NCBI GenBank assembly: GCA_963842355.1
Contig: CAWJGC010000011.1
Span: 310,001-374,000 of the forward strand
Reading direction: 5' to 3'
Length of the DNA: 64,000 nucleotides
Source: JASHPR01 sp963842355
GTDB taxonomy: Bacteria; Actinomycetota; Actinomycetes; Streptosporangiales; Streptosporangiaceae
Positions 35,585 through 44,035 of this stretch are shown here, piece by piece. The notes under the pieces were generated by a model. It was not told where the DNA came from. It did no database searches and saw nothing but the letters and a program-made list of their open reading frames with translations. The translations under genes and the position numbers were made by a program. Position 1 is the stretch's first letter. Each line of letters starts with the position of its first letter.

Positions 35585-35790
35585 CACGCGCCGTGGTAGC
35601 CAGCCACCGTGGTGCTCCTTTTTGCCCCGTTCCGGGGTCTTCGTCCCGGCCGTCGACCCGCCGCCCCCGCATCCCGGCCGTGTGAATGCGAGTCTGGTGT
35701 ACACCCGTGTACCGCAAGTTCACATTCATCGTCGGCTTCGCAGGCTTCGTCGGCTGCGGCGGTTTCGCCGGCTACGGGAACCGGCTGCCT
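35585..35790 (+). repeat. Dispersed intergenic element, compact copy
   Basis: Shares AGCCAGCCACCGTGG, CCCCGTT-CG and GTCTTCGTCC (35637-35646), GACCCGCCGCCCCCGCATCCCGGCC, the 46-bp core, and CTACGGGAACCGGC (35772-35785) with the copy at 25913. Here GTCTTCGTCC to core is 46 bp instead of 210 bp, so this is probably close to the unexpanded form. Confidence 0.65.
35683..35728. repeat. 46-bp interrupted palindrome, copy 3
   Basis: Outer arms TGAATGCG (35683-35690) and CACATTCA (35721-35728), inner arms around TGTACACCCGTGTAC, variable blocks AGTC and AGTT. On the minus strand it reads MNVNLRYTGVHQTRIH. Confidence 0.7.
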
Positions 35791-35870
35791 GACCGGCGCC
35801 GTAGCTCCCGCCGTCGAGGCCGGCGGGCCGTGAGCCGCGGAGCCATACTGGGGCTGAGGAGATACCGCCC

Positions 35871-36650
35871 GTGCCCACGCGAACGCCGCCCCGATCGCAG
35901 GCCCGGCCCCGCCTGGCCGCCCGGTTCCGGCTCGGCGGGGTCGCGGGCCTGGCCGGCCCGGCGGCCTTCACCACCGCGTGGGTCACCGCCTCGCTGCTGC
36001 AGGCCGGCCACTCCGCCGCCGGGCTGCAGATCAGCGGCCTGGCCGCGCCCGACGCCCGCGACCCGTGGATCATGATCACGGGGTTGGTCGTGCTGGGCGG
36101 CTGCTGCGTCGCGTTCGGCGCTGACCTGCGCCGGGCGCTCGGCGGCGCCGGGCGGGCCGGGCCGGGACCCCGGCTGATCCAGGCGGCCGGGGTGCTCACC
36201 GTGGCCGCCGGGCTGCTGCGCCGCGACCGGCTGCTGCTGACCGGCTCGGCCGGCGAGTCCTGGCACAACCACGCGCACGACGCGGTGAGCGCCCTGATCT
36301 ATCTCGCGTTGGTGGCCGCCCCGCTGCTGCTGGCCCGCAGGTTCCGCGGCGACCCGCGCTGGCGCGGGCTGTGCGGGCCGCTGGTGGCCAGCGCTCTGGC
36401 CACGGGGGCGGTCCTGGCCGTGTTCGAATCGCCGGCGCTCCGGTCCTGCGACGGCGTCCTGCAGCGGATCGGGGTGAGCCTGCCGCTGGCCGTCCTGTGC
36501 GCCGTGGCGGTGCGGCTGCTCGCGATCCGGCGGACCGGTCCGCCCCGGCGCCCGGCGGACCGGGGCCCGTCGGACCAGGGCGCGGACACCGTTCCGTTAT
36601 CTTGTCGGCATGGCCGATCGCAAGGAAATTCTGCAGGTCGCCGGCCATGA
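35871..36650 (+). CDS. DUF998 family membrane protein
   Basis: A 259-residue protein with about six membrane spans and DUF998 features: FTTAWVTASLLQAGHSAAGLQISGLAAPDARDPWIMITGLVVLGGC, WHNHAHDAVSALIYLAL. Role unknown. The GTG start at 35871 gives the usual N-terminus. Its end overlaps the polymerase gene by 41 bp; the last 20 or so residues look non-family, so a missing base near 36590 may have lengthened the tail. Confidence 0.75.
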   Translation: MPTRTPPRSQARPRLAARFRLGGVAGLAGPAAFTTAWVTASLLQAGHSAAGLQISGLAAPDARDPWIMITGLVVLGGCCVAFGADLRRALGGAGRAGPGPRLIQAAGVLTVAAGLLRRDRLLLTGSAGESWHNHAHDAVSALIYLALVAAPLLLARRFRGDPRWRGLCGPLVASALATGAVLAVFESPALRSCDGVLQRIGVSLPLAVLCAVAVRLLAIRRTGPPRRPADRGPSDQGADTVPLSCRHGRSQGNSAGRRP

Positions 36651-38070
36651 GGTGCCGGTCAGCCACCCGGGCAAGATCTACTTTCCGCGGACCGGGCACA
36701 CGAAGCTGGACCTCGTCCGGTACTACCTGAGCGTGGCTGACGGCGCGCTGGGCGGGGTCGCCGGGCGGCCCATGGTCTTGAAGCGGTTCGTCAACGGCGC
36801 GGAAGGCGAGCCGTTCTTCCAGAAGCGAGCGCCGTCGTCGCGGCCGGACTGGGTCGAGACGGTCGAGCTGAGCTTTCCCTCGGGGCGCACCGCCGAGGAG
36901 GTCGTGCTCCGGGACGCGGCGGGCCTGGCCTGGGTGGCCAACCTCGGCTGCATCGACCTCAACCCGCACCCGGTACGCGCGGATGACCTCGATCATCCCG
37001 ACGAGTTGCGGGTCGACCTCGACCCGGTGCCCGGGGTGGAGTGGGCGCAGATCATCCGGGTGGCGCTGGTCGCCCGGGAGGTGCTCGCCGACTTCGGGCT
37101 GTCCGCGTGGCCGAAGACCTCGGGCTCGCGCGGGATGCACGTCTACGCCAGGATCGAGCCCCGCTGGACCTTTACCGAGGTCCGCGGCGCCGCGGTCGCG
37201 CTGGCCCGGGAGATCGAGCGGCGGGCGCCCCAGGACGCGACCTCCCGGTGGTGGAAGGAGGAGCGCCACGGCGTCTTCGTGGACTACAACCAGAACGCCA
37301 AGGACCGCACGGTCGCGTCCGCCTACTCGGTCAGGCCCACGCCCGACGCGCGCGTTTCGACCCCGCTGACCTGGGACGAGGTCCCGGAGTGCCGGCCAGA
37401 GGCGTTCACGATCGACACCGTGCCCGGGCGTTACGCGCGGCTGGGCGACGTCGGAGCGGGCATCGATGCCGCGGCCGGCTCGCTGGAGCCGCTGCTCGAA
37501 CTGGCGGCCAGGGACGCGGCGGCCGGCCTGCCCGACGCGCCGTGGCCGCCGCATTTCGACAAGCAGGCCGGCGAGCCGCCGCGGGTCCAGCCGTCCAAGC
37601 GGCGCGGGCCGGCGTCGGCGGCCACCTCGCCCGCGTCGCCCCCGCCGCCCGCCGCGCCGCCCCCGCCCGCGTCGCCCCCGCCGCCTGCCGCGCCGCCCCC
37701 GCCCGGCCCAGGGAAGCCCAGCGGGCCCACGGGCCGCCGCCGCACGTCCATGCCGCTGATCGAGGTGGCCAGGGCGGCCACCAAGGACGAGGCACTGCGG
37801 GGCCTGGACCGGTGGAAGCAGCGCCACCCGCAGGCCTGGTCGCTCCTCGAGCCCGCCGACGTCCTCGTGGACTCGATGCGCGGGCGCTCCTCGACCTGGA
37901 CCCGGATCCGCCTCAACCTGCGCCACGTGCCCGCGGCCGAGCGGCCGCCGCAGGAGGCGCTCGAGGTGGATTACGACCCGTGGGCGGCGTACCGGGCCGA
38001 CCCGCCCGGACCCGCTGACGCTCGGGGTCGGGATGTCCCCGTCGGCGAACAGGACCGGGACGGGGGCTAG
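36610..38070 (+). CDS. LigD-type DNA polymerase/primase (NHEJ)
   Basis: A 486-residue protein with an archaeo-eukaryotic primase-like polymerase domain (residues 1-300) as found in bacterial LigD: GKIYFPRTGHTKLDLVRYY, RFVNGAEGEPFFQKRAP, the metal-binding DLDP at 136-139, SGSRGMHVYA, and FVDYNQNAKDRTVASAYS. It fills gaps at double-strand break ends. A Pro-rich linker of PPPPAAPPPPASP units (about 340-375) joins a 110-residue C-terminal part. No ligase or Ku gene lies in the window. It shares the CTAG at 38067-38070 as stop with the convergent gene. Confidence 0.88.
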   Translation: MADRKEILQVAGHEVPVSHPGKIYFPRTGHTKLDLVRYYLSVADGALGGVAGRPMVLKRFVNGAEGEPFFQKRAPSSRPDWVETVELSFPSGRTAEEVVLRDAAGLAWVANLGCIDLNPHPVRADDLDHPDELRVDLDPVPGVEWAQIIRVALVAREVLADFGLSAWPKTSGSRGMHVYARIEPRWTFTEVRGAAVALAREIERRAPQDATSRWWKEERHGVFVDYNQNAKDRTVASAYSVRPTPDARVSTPLTWDEVPECRPEAFTIDTVPGRYARLGDVGAGIDAAAGSLEPLLELAARDAAAGLPDAPWPPHFDKQAGEPPRVQPSKRRGPASAATSPASPPPPAAPPPPASPPPPAAPPPPGPGKPSGPTGRRRTSMPLIEVARAATKDEALRGLDRWKQRHPQAWSLLEPADVLVDSMRGRSSTWTRIRLNLRHVPAAERPPQEALEVDYDPWAAYRADPPGPADARGRDVPVGEQDRDGG

Positions 38071-38996
38071 ACCCGGGGCAGCACCTCGGCGGCGATCAAC
38101 TCGAGGTGATCAAGGTCTTGCAGGTCGAGGACCTGCAGGTAGACGTGCTCGGCTCCGAGTTCGGCGAACTTCTCGATCTTCTTGACCACCTCGTCAGGCG
38201 AGCCGGCCAGCCCGTTGTCCCGAAGCTCGTCCGGCTTCCTGCCGATCGCCTTGGCCCGCCGGTCCAGTTCGGCCGGGTTCCGCCCGCAGCACACCGTATG
38301 CGCCACCGAGTAGATCATCGACGTCTCGTGCAGGCCCGCCGCGGCGCAGGCCTCCCGGACCCGGCCGAACGCGGCCGCCGTGTCATCCGGCCCGCTGAAC
38401 GGGACGTTGTACTCGTCGGCGAACTTCGCGGCGAGGCGCGGCGTCCGGCGCGGCCCGCTCCCGCCGATGATCACCGGGGGCCTCGGCCGCTGCACCGGCT
38501 TGGGCAGCGCCGGCGAGTCGACCACCGTGAAGTACTTGCCGCTGAACGAGTACGTGCCGCCGTCCGGAACGTCCCACAGGCCGGTGATCACCTCGAGTTG
38601 CTCCTCGTAGCGGGCGAAGCGCTCGCCCAGCGGCGGGAACGGGATGCCGTAGGCGGTGTGCTCCGCCGCGAACCAGCCTGCCCCGATCCCGAGTTCCACC
38701 CGCCCGCCGCTCATGTGGTCGACCTGCGCGACCGTGATCGCCAGCGGGCCGGGGTAGCGGAACGTCGAGGCGCTCACCAGCGTGCCGAGCCGGATCCGCG
38801 AGGTCTCGCGGGCCAGGCCGGCCAGCGTGATCCAGGCGTCCGTCGGCCCCGGCAGGCCGCTGACGTCGCCCATCTTCAGGTAGTGATCCGACCGGAAGAA
38901 CGCGTCGAAGCCGAGGTCCTCCGCGGCCCTGGCCACCCGGAGCAGGGTCTCGTAGGACGCGCCCTGCTGCGGCTCGGTGAAGATTCGCAGTTGCAT
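38067..38996 (-). CDS. LLM-class F420-dependent oxidoreductase
   Basis: A 309-residue TIM-barrel protein starting at ATG 38996 (MQLRIFTEPQQGASYE). Features: AAEDLGFDAFFRSDHYLKMGD, IRLGTLVSASTFRYPGPLAI, MSGGRVELGIGAGWFAAEH, and PPVIIGGSGPRRTPRLAA, which fit the F420-dependent branch. Substrate unknown. It is convergent with the polymerase gene, the two stops overlapping in CTAG. Confidence 0.87.
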   Translation of the reverse strand: MQLRIFTEPQQGASYETLLRVARAAEDLGFDAFFRSDHYLKMGDVSGLPGPTDAWITLAGLARETSRIRLGTLVSASTFRYPGPLAITVAQVDHMSGGRVELGIGAGWFAAEHTAYGIPFPPLGERFARYEEQLEVITGLWDVPDGGTYSFSGKYFTVVDSPALPKPVQRPRPPVIIGGSGPRRTPRLAAKFADEYNVPFSGPDDTAAAFGRVREACAAAGLHETSMIYSVAHTVCCGRNPAELDRRAKAIGRKPDELRDNGLAGSPDEVVKKIEKFAELGAEHVYLQVLDLQDLDHLELIAAEVLPRV

Positions 38997-39165
38997 GCGT
39001 TCATACTGACGCATTCCGGTGCCCTCAGGCTCACCGGTGGCGCGAACGCCGTGCCTGCCTTATGCCGGGGATGGGCTGAAGCGGAAAAGTTCTAGTTTCA
39101 ACTTGTCTGTGCCGATGGTTCCGCGGAGGATGGGAGCACATTCCCCCCAGCCACAAGGAGGCATC

Positions 39166-39732
39166 ATGACGGCCGGCGCCGTTGAGATTCCGGGTTATAT
39201 CGCGGGCACCTGGGACATAGACCCGGTCCACTCCCACGTCGGGTTCGTGGCCAGGCACCTGATGGTCAGCAAGGTGCGCGGGAACTTCACCAGGTTCGAG
39301 GGCCAGATCATCACCGCCGACGACCCGCTGCAGTCGTCGGCGACCGTGACCATCGAGACCGACTCGCTCGACACCAGCAACACCCAGCGGGACAGCGACG
39401 TCAAGGCCGAGAACTTTCTCGACGTCGCCCACCACCCGACGATGACCTACCGGTCCACCGGCGTCCGCCCGAAGGGCGGCAGCGACTTCATCGTCGACGG
39501 CGAACTGACCATCAAGGGAATCACCCGCCCGGTCGAACTGGCCGCGGAGCTCAACGGGTTCGGCCCCGATCCTTTCGGGGGGACACGCTGCGGGTTCTCG
39601 GCCACCGGCGAGATCAGCCGGTCCGACTACGGGATCAACGTTGACTTCACGCTGCCCTCCGGGGGCCTCGTGATCAGCGAGAAGATCCAGCTCACGATCG
39701 AGGTCGAGGCCACGCTCCGCAAGCCGGAGTAG
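39166..39732 (+). CDS. YceI family polyisoprenoid-binding-like protein
   Basis: A 188-residue lipocalin-like protein: GTWDIDPVHSHVGFVARHLMVSKVRGNFTRFEG near the N-terminus and GELTIKGITRPVEL in the middle. YceI proteins bind long isoprenoid molecules. ATG 39166 has AAGGAGG 5 bp upstream. No signal peptide, unlike periplasmic homologues, so it should be cytoplasmic. Confidence 0.92.
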   Translation: MTAGAVEIPGYIAGTWDIDPVHSHVGFVARHLMVSKVRGNFTRFEGQIITADDPLQSSATVTIETDSLDTSNTQRDSDVKAENFLDVAHHPTMTYRSTGVRPKGGSDFIVDGELTIKGITRPVELAAELNGFGPDPFGGTRCGFSATGEISRSDYGINVDFTLPSGGLVISEKIQLTIEVEATLRKPE

Positions 39733-39742
39733 CCGCCGGGCC

Positions 39743-41060
39743 TCAGGATCCGCGCGTCAGGGTGGCGACGCACTCCACATGGTGCGTCATGGGGAACATG
39801 TCGAAGGCGCGCAGCCCGTCGAGGCTCCACCCGGACGCGCCCAGCACCGCGAGGTCGCGGGCCAGGGTGGCCGGGTCGCAGGACACGTACGCGATCCGGC
39901 CGGCCCCGCCCGCCCCGTCGGTGCCCCGGGCCAGGCCGGCCGGGGCGGCCCCGACAGCAGGTCGAGGACCGGCCGGGCGACTCCCGTTCTGGGCGGGTCG
40001 AGGACGGCCAGCGAAGCGCCGGACAGTCCGTTTCTCGCCAGCAGCACCGCCACGTCGCCCCGGTGGACCCGCGCCCACGGCGTCGCGCGCAGGTTGTGCC
40101 GGGCGTCGCGCACGGCGCCGGCGTCGGCTTCGATGCCGATCACCGCGCCGGCCGGGCCTACCCGCCCGGCCAGGACGCCGGCGAACAGCCCGGCCCCGCA
40201 GTACAGGTCCAGGGCCACGTCCCCGGCCTGCGGGCGCAACGCCTCCAGCACGGCGGCCGCGAGCGTATCCGCGGCGCCGGGATGCACCTGCCAGAACCCC
40301 GCCGCGCTGACCCGCCAGTCCCGCCCGGCCGCGCGCTGGCGCAGGTGACCGGGGCCGCGCCGCGCGGTGGCCGCCGAGCGGTCGGTGCGCCGGGTCAGGA
40401 CGCTGTCCGCCGCAAGCTCCGGCGCCAGCCCGGCCCGGGCCCGGTGACGATCACGGCCCGCTGGCCCGAGCCCGGCGCGGCGGCGACCTCCACCGAGGTC
40501 GCCCCCGGCCAGGTCCGCCCGGTCGCTCCGACCGCGGTGACCAGCGGATGCGCGATCGGGCAGGTGCCGATCTCCATGACCGCATGCGACCGGTGCCGGT
40601 GCAATCCCGCGACGCCGTCGCGGCCGACCGCGAACTTCACCCGGGTCCGCCAGCCGAGGCCGGCCTGGTCGCCGGGCACCGGCTCGACGGTGACGTCTCG
40701 CTCGATGCCCGCGATGCGCCGCAACTGCTGCCGGACGACCGCGGCCTTGAGCGCGCGCTGAGCGGGCAGGCTGGCGTGCTGCCAGTCGCAGCCGCCGCAG
40801 CCCCCGGGCCGGGCGTGCGGGCAGGGCGGCGGCACCCGGTCGGCGGACGGGTCCAGGACCGCGGTGACGTCGGCCCGGGCGAACCTCGACGTGGCCTGGG
40901 TGATGACCGCACGGACCCGCTCACCGGGCAGCGCGTGCCGGACGAAGATCACCGGCCCGGCGCCCGCTCTGGCCACGCACCAGCCACCGTGAGCGGCCTC
41001 ACCGACGCTCAGCTCGAGCAGGTCGCCCACCCCCGGTCCGGCCGGCCACGATGCGGTCAC
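39743..41060 (-). CDS. RNA (uracil-5-)-methyltransferase, TRAM type, twice frameshifted
   Basis: Three frames join into one protein of about 440 residues if single bases are restored near 40430 (CCCGGCCCGGG, expected CCCGGGCCCGGG) and near 39952 (a G or C run at TCGGGGCCGCC). Present: N-terminal TRAM domain, [4Fe-4S] cysteines in CPHARPGGCGGCDW, SAM site LDLYCGAGLF, LDPPRTG, and the catalytic SCDPATLARDL near the end. Modifies rRNA or tRNA. Start GTG 41060. Beside the TrkA pair as in many actinomycetes, so a functional gene is expected and the breaks are probably sequence errors. Confidence 0.85.
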
Positions 41061-41177
41061 GCCACCATGATCCCGTCGCGCGCTGCCACGTCGCCGGGCG
41101 GGGCATTCGCTTGGGCTAGCACCACCGCCCAGCAGGTAATACCGTGATCGGGCACCACTCTCGCGGGAAGGAAGGCC

Positions 41178-41852
41178 GTGCACATTGTGATCATGGGGTG
41201 CGGGCGGGTCGGCTCTACGATCGCCCACATTCTGGAAGACCAGGACCACTCGGTCGCTGTGATCGACCAGGACCCCGACGCGTTCCGCAAGCTCCACGCG
41301 GGCTTCAAGGGCAGCAAGATCACCGGCGTCGGCTTCGACCGCGATGTCCTCATCGAGGCCGGCATCGAGCGCGCTGACGCGTTCGCGGCGGTGAGCAGCG
41401 GCGACAACTCGAACGTGATCGCCGCGCGGGTGGTCAGGGAGTCGTTCGGGATCAGCCGGGTCGTGGCGCGGATCTACGATCCGCGCCGGGCGGAGGTCTA
41501 CCAGAGGCTCGGCATCCCGACCGTGGCCACCGTGCGCTGGACCGCCGATCAGATGCTGCGCAAGCTTCTGCCCGAGGGGGCCGAGCCGCTCTGGCGCGAC
41601 CCGACCGGCGCGATCGTGCTCGCCGAGGTGGCCTACTCCGAGCACTGGCTCGGGGAGAAGGTGAGGGCGCTGGAGGAAACGGCCCAGGCCAGGATCGCCT
41701 TCATCTCCAGGCTCGGGGAGGCGATGATCCCCGGTCCCAGCACGGTCCTTCAGGAAGGTGACATGGTGCACGTGATTATCGAAGATCACGACCTGGAGCG
41801 GATCGCGGCCGCGTTCGCCCGGCCGGCTTCGCCGGGTAAGGGAGGCCGCTGA
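41178..41852 (+). CDS. ceoB: TrkA family potassium uptake protein
   Basis: A 224-residue RCK protein: IVIMGCGRVGSTIAHILEDQ dinucleotide fold, VIDQDPDAFRKL, then a C-terminal TrkA_C domain. Binds NAD(H) or ATP and gates a K+ channel. The GTG start at 41178 follows GGAAGGA. The second TrkA gene begins at the overlapping TGATG (41850-41854). Confidence 0.9.
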   Translation: MHIVIMGCGRVGSTIAHILEDQDHSVAVIDQDPDAFRKLHAGFKGSKITGVGFDRDVLIEAGIERADAFAAVSSGDNSNVIAARVVRESFGISRVVARIYDPRRAEVYQRLGIPTVATVRWTADQMLRKLLPEGAEPLWRDPTGAIVLAEVAYSEHWLGEKVRALEETAQARIAFISRLGEAMIPGPSTVLQEGDMVHVIIEDHDLERIAAAFARPASPGKGGR

Positions 41853-42514
41853 TGCGGGTCGCCATCGCCGGAGCGGGTTCGGTCGGCCGGTCCATCGCCA
41901 AGGAACTGCTGGGCAACGGGCATGAGGTGCTGCTGATCGACAAGGACCCGAAGAAGATCAAGGTGTACAACGTGCCCAGCGCGGAGTGGCTGCTCGCCGA
42001 CGCGTGCGAGATCAGCTCGCTCGAGGACGCGTCGCTGGAGCGGTGCAACGTGGTGATCGCCGCGACCGGGGACGACAAGGTGAATCTCGTGGTCTCGCTG
42101 CTGGCCAAGACCGAGTACGGGGTGCCGCGCGTCGTCGCGCGGATCAACCATCCGAACAACGAGTGGCTGTTCAACGAGTCGTGGGGCGTCGACGTCGCGG
42201 TGTCCACGCCCAGGCTGCTCTCGGCCCTGGTCGAGGAGGCGGTCAGCGTCGGCGACCTGGTCCGGCTGATGACGTTCCGGCAGAGCGAGGCCAGCCTGGT
42301 CGAGCTCACCATGCCCGCCGACGCGCCCCTGGCCGGGCAGCGGATCGGCGCGATCGAGTGGCCGGCCGACACCGCGCTGGTCGCGATCCTGCGGGACGGC
42401 CGGGTGATCGTGCCGAACAGCGACGATCCCCTGGAAGGCGGCGACGAGCTGCTGTTCGTCACGAGCGAGGACGTCGAGGAAGAGCTAGGAACGCTGCTCG
42501 CCGGCGGCGGGTGA
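41852..42514 (+). CDS. ceoC: TrkA family potassium uptake protein
   Basis: A 220-residue RCK protein: VAIAGAGSVGRSIAKELLGNG fold, LIDKDPKKI, then TrkA_C. It is the pair of the preceding gene with start and stop overlapping by one base; actinomycetes usually encode such pairs (CeoB/CeoC) that act together. Confidence 0.9.
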   Translation: MRVAIAGAGSVGRSIAKELLGNGHEVLLIDKDPKKIKVYNVPSAEWLLADACEISSLEDASLERCNVVIAATGDDKVNLVVSLLAKTEYGVPRVVARINHPNNEWLFNESWGVDVAVSTPRLLSALVEEAVSVGDLVRLMTFRQSEASLVELTMPADAPLAGQRIGAIEWPADTALVAILRDGRVIVPNSDDPLEGGDELLFVTSEDVEEELGTLLAGGG

Positions 42515-42518
42515 CGGG

Positions 42519-43415
42519 CTACCTGGTCTCGGTGATCTCCGGGCCGCGCTCGAACGGGTTCGGGAAGGCCGGGCCCCCCGTCTCCTGCTCGAGCTGATCC
42601 TGGAGCGCCCGGCGTGCCTCCTCGGGCAGCCGGATCTCCAGCAGGTCCCTGGGCGGTGCCGGATGATCACCCCGCACCACCACGACGTCGGCGAACAGAT
42701 CCTCCAGCGGCCTGGCCTGCTCGGGATGGCGGGCGGCCGGGCCGCTGATCACGCCCCGCAGGAACCACCGCGGGCCGTCGACGCCCATGAAGCGCACCGG
42801 CTCGAGCTGCTGGCGGCGCCCGTCCCCGGCGGGCCTGACCCGCGCATGCAGTTCGGTGCCGAACGGGCCCTGCGCCTCCTGGCTGTCACCGCCCGACTTC
42901 GCCACTTCCTCGGCGATCTCCTGGCGCACCTCGTCCCACAGCCCGCTGGTCTTGGGGGCGGCGAACGCCTGCAGCTGGAGGGCGTTGTCGCCGCGAACCA
43001 CCGTGACCCAGACGCCCACGTCCTCGGCCATGTTGACCTGGACGTCGAGGCCTTCGCGCACCGGGACCAGGAGGCTGCCGAAGTCCAGCCGTTCGCGCTG
43101 CGGGAAGCTGCCGGCGCCATCCCACGGCCCGGACCCTTCGCCGGCGTCGTCGACGGCGCGGTGACGACCCGGCGGCCCGGCGCCGCGGTGGCGGCCGCGG
43201 TCGGGCATCAGGGTTCCGGCCGGCCCCGGCTCCTCGTCCGGGCCGTCGTCGTACCCGCCCTCGTCCTCCTCCAGATCATCCGGCTCGTCCAGGTCGCCCA
43301 GGTCGCCCGGGTCGCCCGGGTCGCCCGGGTCGTCGTAGTACTCCAGATCACCCTGGGCGGTGCCGGAGTCAGATCCGGGCCGGTCCGCTTGGTCGCGGCG
43401 CCGCCGTCGGAACAC
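42519..43415 (-). CDS. DUF3710 domain protein
   Basis: A 298-residue protein: basic RRRRRDQ start, an acidic low-complexity stretch with DDPGDPGDLGDL repeats (about 25-65), then the DUF3710 domain (ERLDFGSLLVPVREGLDVQVN...RFMGVDGPRWFLRGVISGPAA). Function unknown; the family is usually beside dut in actinomycetes, as here (35 bp downstream of dut). Confidence 0.88.
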   Translation of the reverse strand: MFRRRRRDQADRPGSDSGTAQGDLEYYDDPGDPGDPGDLGDLDEPDDLEEDEGGYDDGPDEEPGPAGTLMPDRGRHRGAGPPGRHRAVDDAGEGSGPWDGAGSFPQRERLDFGSLLVPVREGLDVQVNMAEDVGVWVTVVRGDNALQLQAFAAPKTSGLWDEVRQEIAEEVAKSGGDSQEAQGPFGTELHARVRPAGDGRRQQLEPVRFMGVDGPRWFLRGVISGPAARHPEQARPLEDLFADVVVVRGDHPAPPRDLLEIRLPEEARRALQDQLEQETGGPAFPNPFERGPEITETR

Positions 43416-43450
43416 CCCGCACGCTCCTTACTTCCTTACGGAATCTTGTC

Positions 43451-43945
43451 CTAGCCGACCGTCTGGCCCGCCGCGGCGTGACCTCCGGTCGACCCGAACC
43501 CGTCGCCCCCCCGCGCCGAGCCCGGCAGCTTGTCGACCTCGCGGAACACCGGGCGTTCCACCCGCTGGATGACCAGCTGGGCGATCCGGTCCCCGCGCTG
43601 GAAACGCACCGGGCGGTCAGCGTCTGTGTTGAGCAGGGTCACCCTGATCTCGCCACGGTACCCGGCGTCCACAGTGCCGGGCGCATTCACGATCGTGACG
43701 CCGTGCCGGGCCGCGAGCCCCGACCGTGGGTGCACGAAGGCGGCGTAGCCGTCAGGCAGGGCGATGGCGACGCCGGTGGGCACGACGGCCCGCTGCCCGG
43801 GCGCGAGCTCCACGTCCGCAGCGGCGCACAGATCGGCGCCGGCGTCGCCGGGATGGGCACGCCCGGGCAGCGGAAGGCCGGGATCCAGTCGCTGGATCAG
43901 GACGCTGACGCCGTCGGGCTCGGGGTTCGGGCGGGCCTGGTTCAC
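43451..43945 (-). CDS. dut: dUTP diphosphatase
   Basis: A 164-residue trimeric dUTPase. Motifs: GDAGADL (I), HPRSGLAARHG (II), GTVDAGYRGEI (III), RGDRIAQLVIQ (IV), RGGDGFGSTGGH (V, the arm closing over dUTP). The GTG start at 43945 is chosen; AAGGT lies upstream. It keeps uracil out of DNA and provides dUMP for thymidylate. Confidence 0.94.
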   Translation of the reverse strand: MNQARPNPEPDGVSVLIQRLDPGLPLPGRAHPGDAGADLCAAADVELAPGQRAVVPTGVAIALPDGYAAFVHPRSGLAARHGVTIVNAPGTVDAGYRGEIRVTLLNTDADRPVRFQRGDRIAQLVIQRVERPVFREVDKLPGSARGGDGFGSTGGHAAAGQTVG

Positions 43946-44035
43946 GCAGGTGACCTTACCGCCGGCGGAGCCGTTGTTCGTGCATCCCGCCACTCCCGCG
44001 GCCACCCGCAGGCGGGCAGGGGACGCGGCGGCCCG

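Larger units (their letters stand above)
35243..35870. other. 628-bp intergenic region with dispersed element
   Basis: No firm gene. On the minus strand a frame starting GTG near 35455, or ATG near 35397 with AGGAGG upstream (MMNAMIMQAVAVERTRDS...), is open but runs into the aminotransferase gene. The right half carries the dispersed element and palindrome copy 3. The last 80 bp hold the probable promoter and leader of the DUF998 gene. Confidence 0.5.
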
